DNA of 64,000 nucleotides from Thraustochytrium sp. TN22 (GCA_013306675.1 JABLUY010000015.1:186001-250000); one strand, 5' to 3'; counted from the stretch's first letter, positions 38,729 to 48,136 are shown. Notes: a model not told the origin generated them from the sequence alone. Numbers and translations are program-made.

Positions 38729-39603
38729 GACCGCCGCAGGCAGGCTCACTGACTCAGCTGGTGGCTGGCTGGCTGGCTGGCTGTCCTCACTTGTCAAGCT
38801 GGGCCGGCCCGAGGCTCGCTGTGCCCACGTGGTTGATCACGGCGTCGCTGGACTCGGCTCGGACTCGCGCAGTACCTGGCCACAGCCTCGCGCGATCCCG
38901 CTCGCTGGCTAGCGCCGCGCCGCGCCGCGCCAAAGCGTTCGTTCAAGTTGCCATGCGATAGTCGTGACGGTCGCGGCGCGGTAGTTAGCTAGCTAGCGTT
39001 CGTCGCAGAATCCATCAATGGAGCGGCCGCCATACTGCGCCACGCATGTGTCAAGCCCACGTCGCGTCGGCGAAGCGGGCAGCGTAGTACGCAAGGCATG
39101 ACAGCAGGCCCAACGCGAGCCTGAGGTGGGACTGGCCTGGCTGGCATCCTCGGGGCCCGGCGTGAGGCGCTCGCCGCCAGCGCAGGCCAGCGCAGGCGCT
39201 GCGCCCAGTGCGCCGCCGCTGCGTGACTCGGACTGATGGCACGGCTGGCGAAGTTCGGAAAACTGCGGCGAAATGTGCGTGGCGCAGTCTGATCGATGGC
39301 GCCCCAGTCACGCCTGGCCGGCCAAAGAGATCGCGAGTCGCGAGGCGCAGGCCGCGGGTGGACAGCGCAAGAGGGAGCTGAGCATTTCCGCTGACGGCCG
39401 GACACATCGGCGGCGGCGCGGCGCGACGCTGCGTTCGGCAGCTGGCGCCGAGACCCGATGGCATCGTGGAAGCAGCTTTGACCCTAACGTTACGCTTGAA
39501 GAGCTCCCGTCCTTTAATTTAGCTAAAGTGAGTGAGGCCGGCCTGGCCTCGCTAGCTAGCAGGACCGGCACAACAGTTGGTCGGTCCGTGACCGTGACCG
39601 TCC

Positions 39604-39627
39604 GTCGGTCGGTCGGTCGGTCGGTCG
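39604..39627. repeat. (GTCG)n microsatellite
   Basis: Six tandem GTCG units in gene-poor DNA. Confidence 0.85.
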
Positions 39628-39747
39628 AACGCTGCGATGGCCGGCACATGAGTAAGTTACTTCAAAAGTCTTCGAACTAGGCCCTAGGCCTGGCCTAGTT
39701 GAGAAAAAAAGAGCGAGATGGTCACTCCGTGTACGAGTGAGGCCCTG

Positions 39748-39760
39748 ACACTGACAGTGT
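39748..39760. promoter_or_regulatory. Palindrome ACACTGACAGTGT
   Basis: Perfect 13-base inverted repeat around a single A, a variant of the intergenic palindrome at 33202. It lies about 490 bases beyond the alpha/beta-hydrolase stop and is not close to any gene start, so a promoter role is uncertain here. Confidence 0.22.
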
Positions 39761-40261
39761 GGCACGAGCCGGGTCCTTGGTCCGGAGATCGAGTGGCCCT
39801 CCACTGCGGACCGGCGACCGGAGGCGAGCGAGCTTGTGTGGCCGGTCACGTTGCTCAGATTGCGGCGCTGACCATCTTGTCGCACTGTAGTACTGCGCTG
39901 CACTGCAAGTAGTAGCTTGTGCTAGCCTGCGGTCGCGGTTCGTCGTGCCGTGAATGCCTTGGGAACCACCAAAAGCCGTGATGGAGGCTGGTTGCTTGAA
40001 CGTAAGAAGACTTGGCGAGGACGGCCCGTCTCCCTATACTGGACGCGTGCCAGGATGCTAGCCGGTCTGGGCGCAACACCGACTGTGCAGGAAGGCGACT
40101 GACGCTGAGAGTGAGCCAAATCGGCCGGGAAGCCACGTACAGGCTCATGAGGGACCAAGGTACGCAGGCCAACTGCTCGCACTGTAGCTTGGTTGCTTGC
40201 CTGCGTGCCTGCCTGCCTGCGTGCGTGCTCGACTACCCGTCTTTTCGGCTTGCATGCAAAC

Positions 40262-41395
40262 TCAGCTCCTGACCTTGCTTTCGACGAGTTCCGATTCAGG
40301 TGGTGCTTGCGGCTGACCCTTGTTGGCGCCCGTTAGGGCCTTGGACCGCACCTTGGCAGAGAGATCCTTCGCGGCGTCGTGGCCGGCGACAAAGAGGGGG
40401 CCTGAGCGTGGCTCGTCACCTGCGAAGACGCCATCAAAGAAGCCCACAATGCGGCGCGTGTACTCCTTCTCGTCCAGGAAGAACGACTCAATGTGCTCAG
40501 CGTTTTTGACAATGAAGAACTGTTTCTCCTGCGACCCCGAGAGCGAGTGCACCTCGAAGCCGTGCGTGAGAGGCACAACGCTGTCCTTCTCACTGTGCAC
40601 GACGAGCAGCGGCACCTGGATCCGGTCCAGCACGGGTCGCGGGCCGACCTGCGCCGGATCATACCCGTAAAAGATCTTCGTCATGAGGCAAATAGATTCC
40701 AGGAAGAGCACGTGCAGCGGCAGGACCGAGTCCATCCCGAAGAGGCGCGTCGTTGGGAACATGCGGTCCAGGCGCGTGCCTACGACGTCACGTAGGCAGG
40801 AGAATGCGCAGTCCGTGGCGCAGCCAATCACCTCTGGGCGTTGCTCTGCCGCCAGCATGAGCGCCACGGCGCCGCCCATGGACGCGCCGACGAGCCCGAT
40901 GCGGCCGCCCTCCGGCTTGTTGGCGCACAGCCAGTCCAGCGCAGCGTCGCCATCGCGCTTCTCCAGGTACCCAATGGTCTGCTTGGTCTCCTTGTGCGCG
41001 TGGCTGCGGAAGTCGAAGAGCAGCACGGAGTAACCCGAGTCCCACAGCCCGCGCGCCACGCCCAGCAGCGATGACTTGTCCTGGTTGTACGGATTGCAGC
41101 AAAGCACCAGCTTGGAGCTTGCCTTGCCGCGCACAGTCTGCTCGATGAACCAGGCATCCAGCTCCACGCCATCCTCCGTTTCCAACTGGACCCTTTTGAA
41201 CGGGAGCCGCATCGTCTCGGGCGTCAGCACGAAGTTGTCCGTGAACCAGCGCTGCCGCGACTGGTTGATGGAGTAGGCACCGTAGGCGCCGACCACGGAA
41301 CAAAGCCCTGCAGTCGCCACCGTGGCGCCCGCAACGCCCTTGCCCAGCAGCACAAAGGCTTGCCGCGCCGTGCGCCCGCCCAGCAGCCGCGACAT
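40262..41395 (-). CDS. Membrane-anchored alpha/beta hydrolase
   Basis: 377 residues from the ATG at 41395. An N-terminal hydrophobic segment (about 14-40) probably anchors the protein. The alpha/beta-hydrolase fold follows, with the nucleophile elbow GASMGG (Ser172), the acid in HSEKD (Asp271) and the base in KNAEH (His301). These form a complete serine-hydrolase triad in the expected order and spacing. The oxyanion-side strand is LVLCCNPYNQDKSS. The family resembles ABHD12/17-like and bacterial cell-surface hydrolases; the substrate cannot be told. The same frame is open upstream to 42343, but that part is repeat-rich and overlaps the VDAC gene in another frame, so the internal ATG is used. 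Confidence 0.87.
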   Translation of the reverse strand: MSRLLGGRTARQAFVLLGKGVAGATVATAGLCSVVGAYGAYSINQSRQRWFTDNFVLTPETMRLPFKRVQLETEDGVELDAWFIEQTVRGKASSKLVLCCNPYNQDKSSLLGVARGLWDSGYSVLLFDFRSHAHKETKQTIGYLEKRDGDAALDWLCANKPEGGRIGLVGASMGGAVALMLAAEQRPEVIGCATDCAFSCLRDVVGTRLDRMFPTTRLFGMDSVLPLHVLFLESICLMTKIFYGYDPAQVGPRPVLDRIQVPLLVVHSEKDSVVPLTHGFEVHSLSGSQEKQFFIVKNAEHIESFFLDEKEYTRRIVGFFDGVFAGDEPRSGPLFVAGHDAAKDLSAKVRSKALTGANKGQPQAPPESELVESKVRS

Positions 41396-41867
41396 GCCTC
41401 CTTGCTGCCCTGCCTCGCCCCTTTGCCGTGCCTCGACCTCTTTCTTCCCTGGACCGGCCCCTACGCCTCGTCGCCGCGCCTCGGTGGCCGTTGCCGTCGC
41501 CGTGGCCGTGGCCGTGGCCGTCGCCGTGGCCGTCGCCGCCGCTTGCTGGCCGCCGCCGCTTTCTACAGCTGCGTAGACAGTCTGGTCTGCCCGGCCGCTC
41601 TCGGATCCTCGGCGACCTCGCCAGGAAGCGAAGCTCACCGCGGCCAGCAGCAAGCAGCCTTTGCCCTCCAGGCAAACAAAGACTGCTGGCCGAACCGAAT
41701 GGCAAGTCAGAAGAGGACCAGTGTCGAAGCAAAGCTGCAGCAGCAGCAGTGTGGAAGCATAGAGAAGAGGCAAGGCATACGATGCAGCAGCAGCAGCAGC
41801 AGATGACGCTCGATAAAAGATAAAAGAGTGCGAGGCAGCCGCAGGCGGCAGGCACGCGCTAAACTTC
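41396..41867. other. Intergenic between VDAC stop and hydrolase start, with GCCGTG/GCCGTC hexamer repeat
   Basis: About 95 bases upstream of the hydrolase ATG is a hexamer array (about 41490-41540), and (CAG)n runs lie at about 41737-41752 and 41780-41800. It serves as the promoter and leader of the hydrolase gene. No gene seen. Confidence 0.6.
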
Positions 41868-42710
41868 TTAGCCGAGGATGAGCTGGAGGCCGAACTTGTG
41901 CGAGTCGCCGGCGAAGTTCTTGGCGTCGACCTCAACGGAGGTGATGAGCTTGACGGCCGGAGACACCTTCTGGATGGCGTTGGCCGAGACAATGCCCTTG
42001 GAGTTGAGCTTGCCCTGGAGGAGGGTGGCCTGGTCGAGCTTGTAGATGCCACCGACGGTGAGGAGCTTGGAGGAGTGGTTGTAGGTGGTGGCGAGCTCGA
42101 CGTCCTTGGAGTAGCGCTGGTGGAGGTTGAAGGTGATGTCCGAGAGCTTCTTCTTGGTGGTGAGCGCCGCCACGAAGTCGCCGCCGTGGTAGGCGAGAGC
42201 GGCGTTGTAGTCGACGACCGACGGGGACCCATCCGTCGAGTCGAACGCGGTGTTGTACTTGACCTCGCCACCGATAAGGAAGTTCTCGTACGCGAGGGTC
42301 GAGGCGCCGTACAGGGTCGGGCCGTTGGCGTCGCACACGTCAACGCTAGTGTTGACGGTGGCGTTGGCCGACTTGTAGTCGACGCACAGCTCGCCAGCGG
42401 GCGGCTTGTTGGCGCCGTCCTCGGCCTTGACCGTGAAGGTCACGCCCTCCAGCGCGTTGTCCAGGGAGGCCTCGGTCTGGAAGCGGCCCTCCGTGGTCAC
42501 GCACACCTTCTTCATGGTGATGCCATCGAAGGGGCTGAAGGTGGCGGACAGCTTGCCGGCCACGTTCTTCGGCTTGAGGGTGCCCTCGGTCGTCAGGACC
42601 AGGCCGTTCACGGACTTGGTCTTCAGCTTGAACTTGCGGTCGAAGCAGTAGTCATTGTTGATGAGGTCGCTCGCGGCGCCGCCCACGTCACGGAACTTGC
42701 TCGGGGCCAT
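41868..42710 (-). CDS. Mitochondrial outer-membrane porin (VDAC)
   Basis: 280 residues, the normal VDAC length. It starts MAPSKFRDVGGAASDLINNDYCFDRKFKLKT, i.e. the short N-terminal helix followed by alternating beta strands. It ends with the final beta strand HKFGLQLILG, which fits the C-terminal beta-signal used by the SAM complex. Strands such as LTTEGTLKPKNVAGKLSATF and KLLTVGGIYKLDQATLLQGK alternate hydrophobic and polar residues throughout, as expected of a 19-strand barrel. Role: voltage-dependent passage of ATP, ADP and other small metabolites across the outer mitochondrial membrane. No introns. Codon use is strongly biased to G/C-ending codons, consistent with high expression. Confidence 0.93.
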   Translation of the reverse strand: MAPSKFRDVGGAASDLINNDYCFDRKFKLKTKSVNGLVLTTEGTLKPKNVAGKLSATFSPFDGITMKKVCVTTEGRFQTEASLDNALEGVTFTVKAEDGANKPPAGELCVDYKSANATVNTSVDVCDANGPTLYGASTLAYENFLIGGEVKYNTAFDSTDGSPSVVDYNAALAYHGGDFVAALTTKKKLSDITFNLHQRYSKDVELATTYNHSSKLLTVGGIYKLDQATLLQGKLNSKGIVSANAIQKVSPAVKLITSVEVDAKNFAGDSHKFGLQLILG

Positions 42711-43810
42711 CTTGCTTTTTCTGGGTTCCTGCTCGTGCTCTCAGCGTTAGTCCTTTTCCGACTCTTCTTTTTCTCGTAGCGGCCAGCTGGCGGCAGCGGC
42801 AGCGGCAGCGGCAGCGCCCGGCGGGCGCTTCTCCTGAGGCGGAGACGAGTCTGCACGATGCCACAGCGACGCCTCGTACCTGCCGTGCGCCTGCCGTGCG
42901 TCTGCCTCGCGCTCCCGCCGCTCGCCCCCGCCCCCCCCCCCCCCGCGTGCGACCTCTGCCGCCAGCCGCCAGGCTTCGCGCGCGGCGGTGGGCATTCAGA
43001 CCGTGAGGCGGAGGCGGCACCGGCCGGCGCAGAGCACAGAGCAGTGGAGCGCGCAGGCAGACACGGGCAGACAGGCAGGCAGGCAGGCAGGCAGCTGGAG
43101 CTTCGCGCGAGCTTCGCGCTCGCAGCCGCCGGCGCTTGCTTGCGCGCTCGCTCGCCGCTCACCGCTCGCCGCGCGCCGCTCGCGCCGCGCGGAGTCACAT
43201 ACCTGGTCGCGCGAAGAGGAGTGCTGCCTAGGCTTGGATTGATTAGGAGTTTGATGGATGATCCAGAGAAAGCAGCAGCAGGCCCTTCTGGACCGCGCCT
43301 CTGCCCCCCTCCCACTACGCCCTTGCGCGCTTGTGCCACGTCCCCCAAGCCGCCAATTTACGCGACGTTCTGGACACAACGTCCCCTCGCTCCACTGCGC
43401 CAGCCAACATGGTGATCGCATATGAATCGGCCAGTGGAACTGGAGGGCGGTCTCACGGCGAAGCTCACGCGCAGAGGGAGAGGCGCAGGGTAAATCTTTG
43501 TGCAGTGAGGAGACTAAATCCATGTGTCCGGAGTGACTCCCACTGGAGGCTCTCGTCCTCGGAAGATTCCGATACGGGTGGCGAGCAGATAACGGACGCT
43601 TCTCCGATTGCGAGCCGCTGCACTGCGCGCTGGTGGATGCGAGAGCTTCACGCCTGAGATGCCGAAGAGAGGGGGAAAAACTCTTGATCTGAAACGATCA
43701 TTCACCGCCACGCCACGGTCAATACAGCGATGTAGCAGCAACCATTGCAAAACAAAACTTGAATTCACGATAGATCTACCTACGGTGGTACTGTGGCCGG
43801 CCTGGCGGGT

Positions 43811-43850
43811 ATGACACGGAGCCTGCCAGTATGACTCGGAGCCTGCCAGT
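43811..43850. repeat. 20-base tandem duplication
   Basis: Two adjacent 20-base copies (atgacacggagcctgccagt and atgactcggagcctgccagt) differing at one base, 80 bases beyond the alpha-galactosidase stop. Confidence 0.9.
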
Positions 43851-43895
43851 GTACCCTACCAGCAAAGGATAAGGCCCTTGGGCTCGCTGACAGTG

Positions 43896-43916
43896 TAGCT
43901 AGCTAGCTAGCTAGCT
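43896..43916. repeat. (AGCT)n microsatellite
   Basis: Five tandem AGCT units immediately downstream of the alpha-galactosidase gene. Confidence 0.9.
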
Positions 43917-43929
43917 GGACTACTCGCGC

Positions 43930-45240
43930 TCACGCCTCGCTCACAGTCAATGTGGAGGAGTTCACGTGATAGGAGACCTTGAGGAAGACGCAAGCGTGGC
44001 CGGCAACGCTGGCCTCTAGCATCGCCTCACCGTCAGCGTCGGCATTCGCGCGCCTGAGGACCGTGGCCAGGACGTCCTTGCCAGACCACACATCGACGAC
44101 CTTGAGAACGGCCGCGTCGGCGGCAATCCGGAGTTTGGTGAGTGACACGCGTACGGTCTCCTGGACGCCGACATCCTTGTTGCTAATGAAGAGGACCGCC
44201 ACGTTCTGGTCCGGCAAGGGCTTGGCCCACACCTGGACGGCGCCGTCGGCGGCCGTCGTGTCCGCCAAGAAGCCCGGGTGGCCGGCCCAGGCCTGATTGA
44301 TGGAGATGGCGAGCTTGTTGGAGATGATGGGCCAGATGCGCGCCGTGACGACTGGATCTGTGATGCGGTGCCCGAGAATGAGCGGCGCGCTGGTCACCGC
44401 CCAAGCTGCAAAGTGCGCCCAGTCCTCGTCCGCGTTGGCGAGATTGCCCACCTCGAGCATGTCCGGGTACGCCCAGCAGCCCGGGCGCGAGAGCGGCTGT
44501 GGGCCCAGGTAGGGCAGCATCGACTGCAGGTTGAGGAAGACGCTGTCCCATTTCCCGTAGATGTCGCCACTCGTGCGGAACATGTGGTACGGGCAGCTCT
44601 CCAGCGTCGGCACCGTCTCGCCCCAGTGGCAGTTCTCAATCATGATCGTGCCTTGGTGGCCTGGCGCGTTGAAGAGCTTGTAAAACATGTTCATGTCGCG
44701 GAAGATCCCGCAGCCGTCCAGCTTGGTCGAGTTGAAGCCGAAGTCAAAGTGCGCCTGCACGTCGCCCTTGTAGTGCGCGTCCCCAGACCACAGATTTTGC
44801 GTCTCTCTGCAGATGCAATTGTTCGCGTACCATCCTGCCTTGAGACCATACGCCTGGATCTCTGCCGTCATCTTCTTCAGGTCTGGGAATGCCTCCACCT
44901 TGATGATCGGGTAGCCGTTCTCGCTGTGGAAGCTCTTCATTAAGCCCGCACCGCACAGCTGGTAGTTATCGTCCAGGCCCACGTCGTTGTAGCCAAGGTC
45001 CAGCAGCGACACCCCGTCTTGGACGCCGTCCTTGACAGGCCAGCCCTGCGGGTCGCGCTTTCGTGACATCTCCCACGCGGCCTGGACTATGATGGCCTGC
45101 GTCACGTCCCCTCCGTACGCGTTCCACGACCGCCATCCCATCGGCGGCGTCCTGGCTAGGCCGTCGTCCGCGCCGTGGCTAACCGGCAGGGTCACGGCCA
45201 CTGCCGTGACGAGAACCGCCGCCGTCGCCGCTCCCCGCAT
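43930..45240 (-). CDS. Secreted GH27 alpha-galactosidase
   Basis: 436 residues with a signal peptide (about 1-23, ending VSHGA). The catalytic barrel begins with the GH27 signature ARTPPMGWRSWNAYG. The nucleophile is Asp175 in KLDGCG and the acid/base is Asp226 in RTSGDI. Other conserved stretches are DLGYNDVGLDDNY, GLKAGWYANNC and WAYPDMLEVGN. A C-terminal beta domain (about 330-436) completes the usual GH27 architecture. It should release terminal alpha-linked galactose from oligosaccharides or glycoconjugates outside the cell or in a lytic compartment. GH27 also contains alpha-N-acetylgalactosaminidases; I did not attempt to separate the two specificities. Typical of an osmotroph feeding on plant or algal polysaccharides. 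Confidence 0.93.
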   Translation of the reverse strand: MRGAATAAVLVTAVAVTLPVSHGADDGLARTPPMGWRSWNAYGGDVTQAIIVQAAWEMSRKRDPQGWPVKDGVQDGVSLLDLGYNDVGLDDNYQLCGAGLMKSFHSENGYPIIKVEAFPDLKKMTAEIQAYGLKAGWYANNCICRETQNLWSGDAHYKGDVQAHFDFGFNSTKLDGCGIFRDMNMFYKLFNAPGHQGTIMIENCHWGETVPTLESCPYHMFRTSGDIYGKWDSVFLNLQSMLPYLGPQPLSRPGCWAYPDMLEVGNLANADEDWAHFAAWAVTSAPLILGHRITDPVVTARIWPIISNKLAISINQAWAGHPGFLADTTAADGAVQVWAKPLPDQNVAVLFISNKDVGVQETVRVSLTKLRIAADAAVLKVVDVWSGKDVLATVLRRANADADGEAMLEASVAGHACVFLKVSYHVNSSTLTVSEA

Positions 45241-46129
45241 CTTTTCCGTCGGCTAGGGCAAGCGAGCTAGGTTGCTGCCCCTTACGCGCGCGGTGCCGCG
45301 CGCGTGCTGCTACTCGCGCCGCTGCTCGCGCCGCCGCTCGTGCAGCGCACCCCGCCGTCGCGTCTCTCGCGAGTGATTGATCGATCGATCGATCGATCAA
45401 TTGATCGATCGGATTTTGGATCCTGGAGCCAGGGTCTGATGAGCCTGAGACATGCAGACATTTTGGATGTTGCGGCCGTTGCCCGCTGCGGCCTATTTGC
45501 CAGGGCCCGGGGCCGTGAGCTTCTCTCTGTCACGGTCTCATCAAATTGTCTCATCGCTTCCTCGCTCGTTTTTAGCGTTTTCACGAACGAGCCTGCACTT
45601 GTAGTCGTGCGCCTGCGGCATCGCGGGCTCAGCTGGCCGGGTGCCGCCGTGCACTGACTGGGCGAGAGGTGAAGCAAAGCCCAAGAATTTTGATTGAGCA
45701 AGCAAGCAAGGAACCACTGGCAGGCAAACTCGCTTCATGTGAAACGCAGCTTTGTCACGCTACTCACACACGTGTCATCGCGTACACGAGCAACTTCATT
45801 TCCGTGCGCTTCGTCGACGTGGCGACTTTTGTGGCAGCCAGCCAGCCTGATGAGGCACGACCGAGCCAGTGTGGCTTTTCGAACACACGCGTCCCAACAT
45901 TCTGTCACGTTGTGCGTGTGCGTGCGAAAGCTGGCTCCCGTTGAGTCGGGTGATTCGCGTCGCAAGCGTCCAACTCCTTCGTGGCGGAGGGCATGCGCGG
46001 CGCCAGGGGCGGCGAGCGCAGAGTTTTAAAACATGTAAATACCTTGAGCTCGTTTGAGCTCAAGCCAGCCAGCCAGCCAGCTTGCTAGCTAGAGAAGCTT
46101 CCTCGAAGTGGCGCTCCTCTGAAGGCTCA
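45241..46129. other. Intergenic between acylphosphatase stop and alpha-galactosidase start
   Basis: Contains (GATC)n at about 45376-45411 just upstream of the alpha-galactosidase gene and (CCAG)n at about 46063-46080. Short frames lack protein-like composition; no gene seen. Confidence 0.6.
45376..45411. repeat. (GATC)n microsatellite
   Basis: Tandem GATC units with one AATT interruption, about 140 bases upstream of the alpha-galactosidase ATG. The unit is self-complementary. Confidence 0.9.
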
Positions 46130-46726
46130 TCAAGCCCATTGCTTTCCGTTAGCAAGGAGGATCTTGTTGACCGAGAAGCCGTCGCCGCGTGCAGTGGCCT
46201 CGCGCGGCTCGGAAAAGGTGGCACGATCGATGCGTGCTTTGGGAGAACCTTCGGCGCGCAGCCACTGCTGCATGGCGCGAAGCGCTGACTCGGTCCCGAT
46301 CAAGGTGCCTCGCACTGTCTTGCGCTCCGTGTTCTCAATGTGTCCTGCGACGCCCAACTCGTCTGCTTTGAGCTTCGTGTACTTGCGCATCGACACCTTC
46401 TGCACCTTGCCAAAGCATTCAAAGTCCACCTGGAGGAGCGCGGGCTCTGTGCCGGCCTGGCGTGCTTCACGCAGACGGCCTGGCTCAGCGGCCCTCAGGC
46501 GTGCTGCCGTCCGGGCCGAGTCGGCCTGCACGCTGCCGCTCATCGCGCCACCAGCGCCTACCCGCCAAAGCAACAGCGTCAGCAGCAGCGCAAAGCCCAG
46601 TAGTAGGAGCGCGCGTCGCGCACCCGTGCGCGCCTGTGTCAGCTGCTTCGCTCGCGCCCGCTCGCCTGCCGAGGCGTTGAGCCCTCCGCGGCGTTTCTTC
46701 GTGCTCTTGGTCGTCTTCTTCTTCAT
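46130..46726 (-). CDS. Acylphosphatase with N-terminal membrane anchor
   Basis: 198 residues from the ATG at 46726. Residues 1-38 are very basic, 39-56 form a hydrophobic helix (ALLLLGFALLLTLLLWRV), and an Ala/Arg-rich linker follows. The acylphosphatase domain (about 99-190) has the phosphate-binding segment FGKVQKVSMRKYT with catalytic Arg114 and the helper Asn132 in HIENTERKTVRG. It closes with AMQQWLRAEGSPKARIDRATFSE, which closely matches eukaryotic ACYP. Classical acylphosphatases are soluble proteins of about 90-100 residues that hydrolyse carboxyl-phosphate bonds such as 1,3-bisphosphoglycerate or acetyl phosphate. The extension predicts a signal-anchored form, topology unknown. In the usual G(R/K)VQGV(F/C)(F/M)R loop the second glycine is Lys here (VQKVSMR). 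Confidence 0.88.
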   Translation of the reverse strand: MKKKTTKSTKKRRGGLNASAGERARAKQLTQARTGARRALLLLGFALLLTLLLWRVGAGGAMSGSVQADSARTAARLRAAEPGRLREARQAGTEPALLQVDFECFGKVQKVSMRKYTKLKADELGVAGHIENTERKTVRGTLIGTESALRAMQQWLRAEGSPKARIDRATFSEPREATARGDGFSVNKILLANGKQWA

Positions 46727-47069
46727 CACGAAGTGCGACTGTGACTCGGACAGCCAACGAGCAAGTGCGGTGGTGCGCGGGGCGCACCAGTGGCAGCCAG
46801 GAGGGAGGACATGGACGATTTTTCAAGACAGTACATGCGCTGCGGCTCGCTGACAGTGAGATTCTCGCCTTCCTTTCTTGCTCTGTGATGAGAAGAAGAA
46901 GAGAGCTCACAGGCAAAGCCCAAGCCTTGGCAAGCAAGCATCCAGAAACGAAAGAGGCACCTCGAGGGGCCCGGGGAAGCTTTCTCGAAGCTCACCTAAC
47001 TCAGTCCTTTCAATAAGAGAGCCCGAACCCGGCATGTGAGAAACCTCGGCACTGAGTGTGACCTCAACG
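46727..47069. other. Intergenic upstream of acylphosphatase
   Basis: Promoter interval of 343 bases. A CTGACAGTGA motif at 46850-46859 lies 124 bases upstream of the ATG. No gene seen. Confidence 0.5.
46850..46859 (+). promoter_or_regulatory. CTGACAGTGA motif upstream of acylphosphatase
   Basis: Exact copy of the recurring decamer, in the near-palindrome CTCGCTGACAGTGAG. Promoter-proximal position. Role inferred. Confidence 0.28.
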
Positions 47070-47822
47070 TCAGAGCTTGGAGCTCGGCTCAACGGACGAC
47101 ATCCTCACCTTCCTGGCGAGCTCAATGCCCTTCTCCAGAGAACCGCGCGTCTCCGCGCAGCCCGGCGTCGCACTCATCGCTTGCATCCAGCGGCGCACCT
47201 GCGGATACGTGCTGGCAAACCTGGTAGGCTCGAACGGCCCGTTCACCATGATGTGCAGCTGGTCGACCTCGGTGAAGAGGGCCACGTCGGCCAGCGTTGG
47301 GCCCTCGTCGCCCGCGATGAAGCGCGTGCGGCCTAGTTGGTCGTCCATGACAGCCAGCGACGAGCGCAAGATGCGCTCCTCGCGCTCGGCAGGGATTTCC
47401 ACCAGGTCGTACCGCATGCTGTGCTTCGATGGGTCGCGCATAATCTTGGCCAGCACGTGTCGCCGAATGACTCCGCAAGCACCCACGCGCACGTTGGTAT
47501 GCTTCCAGTCCAGCCACGCGTCCACAAGCGCCCGCTGCTGCAGGTCCGACGGATACAGCTGCTCCTGCACGTCCGTGCTGCCAAACCTGGTCAGCACATA
47601 CCGCATGATGGCGTGGCTCTCCGCCACCGCGAAGCTGTCGTTCTCCACGAGCACCGGGAACTTGCCGTTCGGATTTAGGCGTAAGAAGTCTGGCGACACG
47701 TGGTCGCCTGCGCTCGTGTCTAGCGGCCTGAAGTCCACCTTGACGCCCGCCAGCCTGCACGTCCACAGCACCGCGCGCGTAGGCTGGGACAGCCCAGCGC
47801 CGAACACCTTCAGGCTCGCCAT
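47070..47822 (-). CDS. Glutathione S-transferase, theta-like (copy 1)
   Basis: 250 residues from the ATG at 47822. The thioredoxin-fold N-domain (about 4-82) starts LKVFGAGLSQPTRAVLW with the theta-type catalytic Ser12. It includes the glutathione-binding strand GKFPVLVEND and the turn AESHAIMRYV. The all-alpha C-domain contains WLDWKHTNVRVG and the folding motif GPTLADVALFTEVDQL. The role is conjugation of glutathione to electrophiles, or peroxide detoxification. It is a tandem paralog of the next gene, with about half of positions identical by eye. A (GCGCCT)n array lies immediately upstream in the same open frame (Ala-Gln repeats); there is no ATG beyond it, so it is treated as leader. Confidence 0.92.
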   Translation of the reverse strand: MASLKVFGAGLSQPTRAVLWTCRLAGVKVDFRPLDTSAGDHVSPDFLRLNPNGKFPVLVENDSFAVAESHAIMRYVLTRFGSTDVQEQLYPSDLQQRALVDAWLDWKHTNVRVGACGVIRRHVLAKIMRDPSKHSMRYDLVEIPAEREERILRSSLAVMDDQLGRTRFIAGDEGPTLADVALFTEVDQLHIMVNGPFEPTRFASTYPQVRRWMQAMSATPGCAETRGSLEKGIELARKVRMSSVEPSSKL

Positions 47823-48136
47823 CCTCTGCCTCTGCGCCGGCGCCTGCGCCTGCGCCTGCGCCTGCGCTTGCGCTTGCGCCTGCGCCTGCGCCTGCGCCTG
47901 CGCCTGCACTTGCGCCTCCGCCTGCACCGCTCCGCCACGCCTTTTTGGTTTGGCCCCGTTCGAGAGTGAATCGTCATGATCAGACCGGCCAGGCCAGGAC
48001 GACGTCGGTCCGGCCGACCCTCTCCCTCGCGGCTTTTGCGACGACCCGGGGCCGGGAGCAGCCAGCGGCCACTGCACGATTTGCAGTGGATCGACCCCCA
48101 AAAGATCCTCGGCAAATTATTTTTACCAGGCTTCCG
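47823..48136. other. Spacer between tandem GST genes
   Basis: 314 bases holding the hexamer array and the presumed promoter of copy 1. No other gene. Confidence 0.6.
47833..47926. repeat. (GCGCCT)n hexamer array upstream of GST copy 1
   Basis: About fifteen tandem hexamers with a few substitutions, starting 11 bases upstream of the GST ATG. On the minus strand it would encode alternating Ala-Gln if translated. Confidence 0.88.

Larger units (their letters stand above)
37426..40261. other. 2.8-kb microsatellite-rich intergenic region, no convincing gene
   Basis: Longest gene-poor stretch of the window. It holds tetramer arrays at about 37531-37577, 38529-38562, 38671-38728, 38759-38781 and 39604-39627, plus a 13-base palindrome at 39748-39760. 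A + strand frame (37715-38752) has an Ala/Arg-rich start that could resemble a mitochondrial presequence. It reaches a GTGAGT donor-like site near 38206, but no matching downstream exon was found. A 137-codon minus frame (39464-39051) has low-complexity composition. Neither is called as a gene. Confidence 0.55.
42711..43929. other. Intergenic between alpha-galactosidase stop and VDAC start
   Basis: Contains a C-run at about 42924-42945, a (CAGG)n tract at about 43072-43093, a 20-base tandem duplication at 43811-43850, a CTGACAGTGT motif at 43887-43896 and (AGCT)n at 43896-43916. No gene seen. Confidence 0.6.

Noticed and set aside
37715-38752. Plus-strand frame of 345 codons in the gene-poor region
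   Set aside because: The Ala/Arg/Pro-rich start could mimic a mitochondrial presequence and there is a donor-like GTGAGT. But no downstream exon or conserved domain was found, and the second half is microsatellite translation.
39051-39464. 137-codon minus frame ending in a hydrophobic segment
   Set aside because: Considered as a small membrane protein, but most of it is Arg/Pro/Ser-rich without recognisable homology.
41396-42343. N-terminal extension of the alpha/beta hydrolase frame
   Set aside because: It overlaps the VDAC gene in another frame on the same strand and consists of repeats and low-complexity Pro/Ser/Thr. The internal ATG at 41395 precedes a proper membrane helix.
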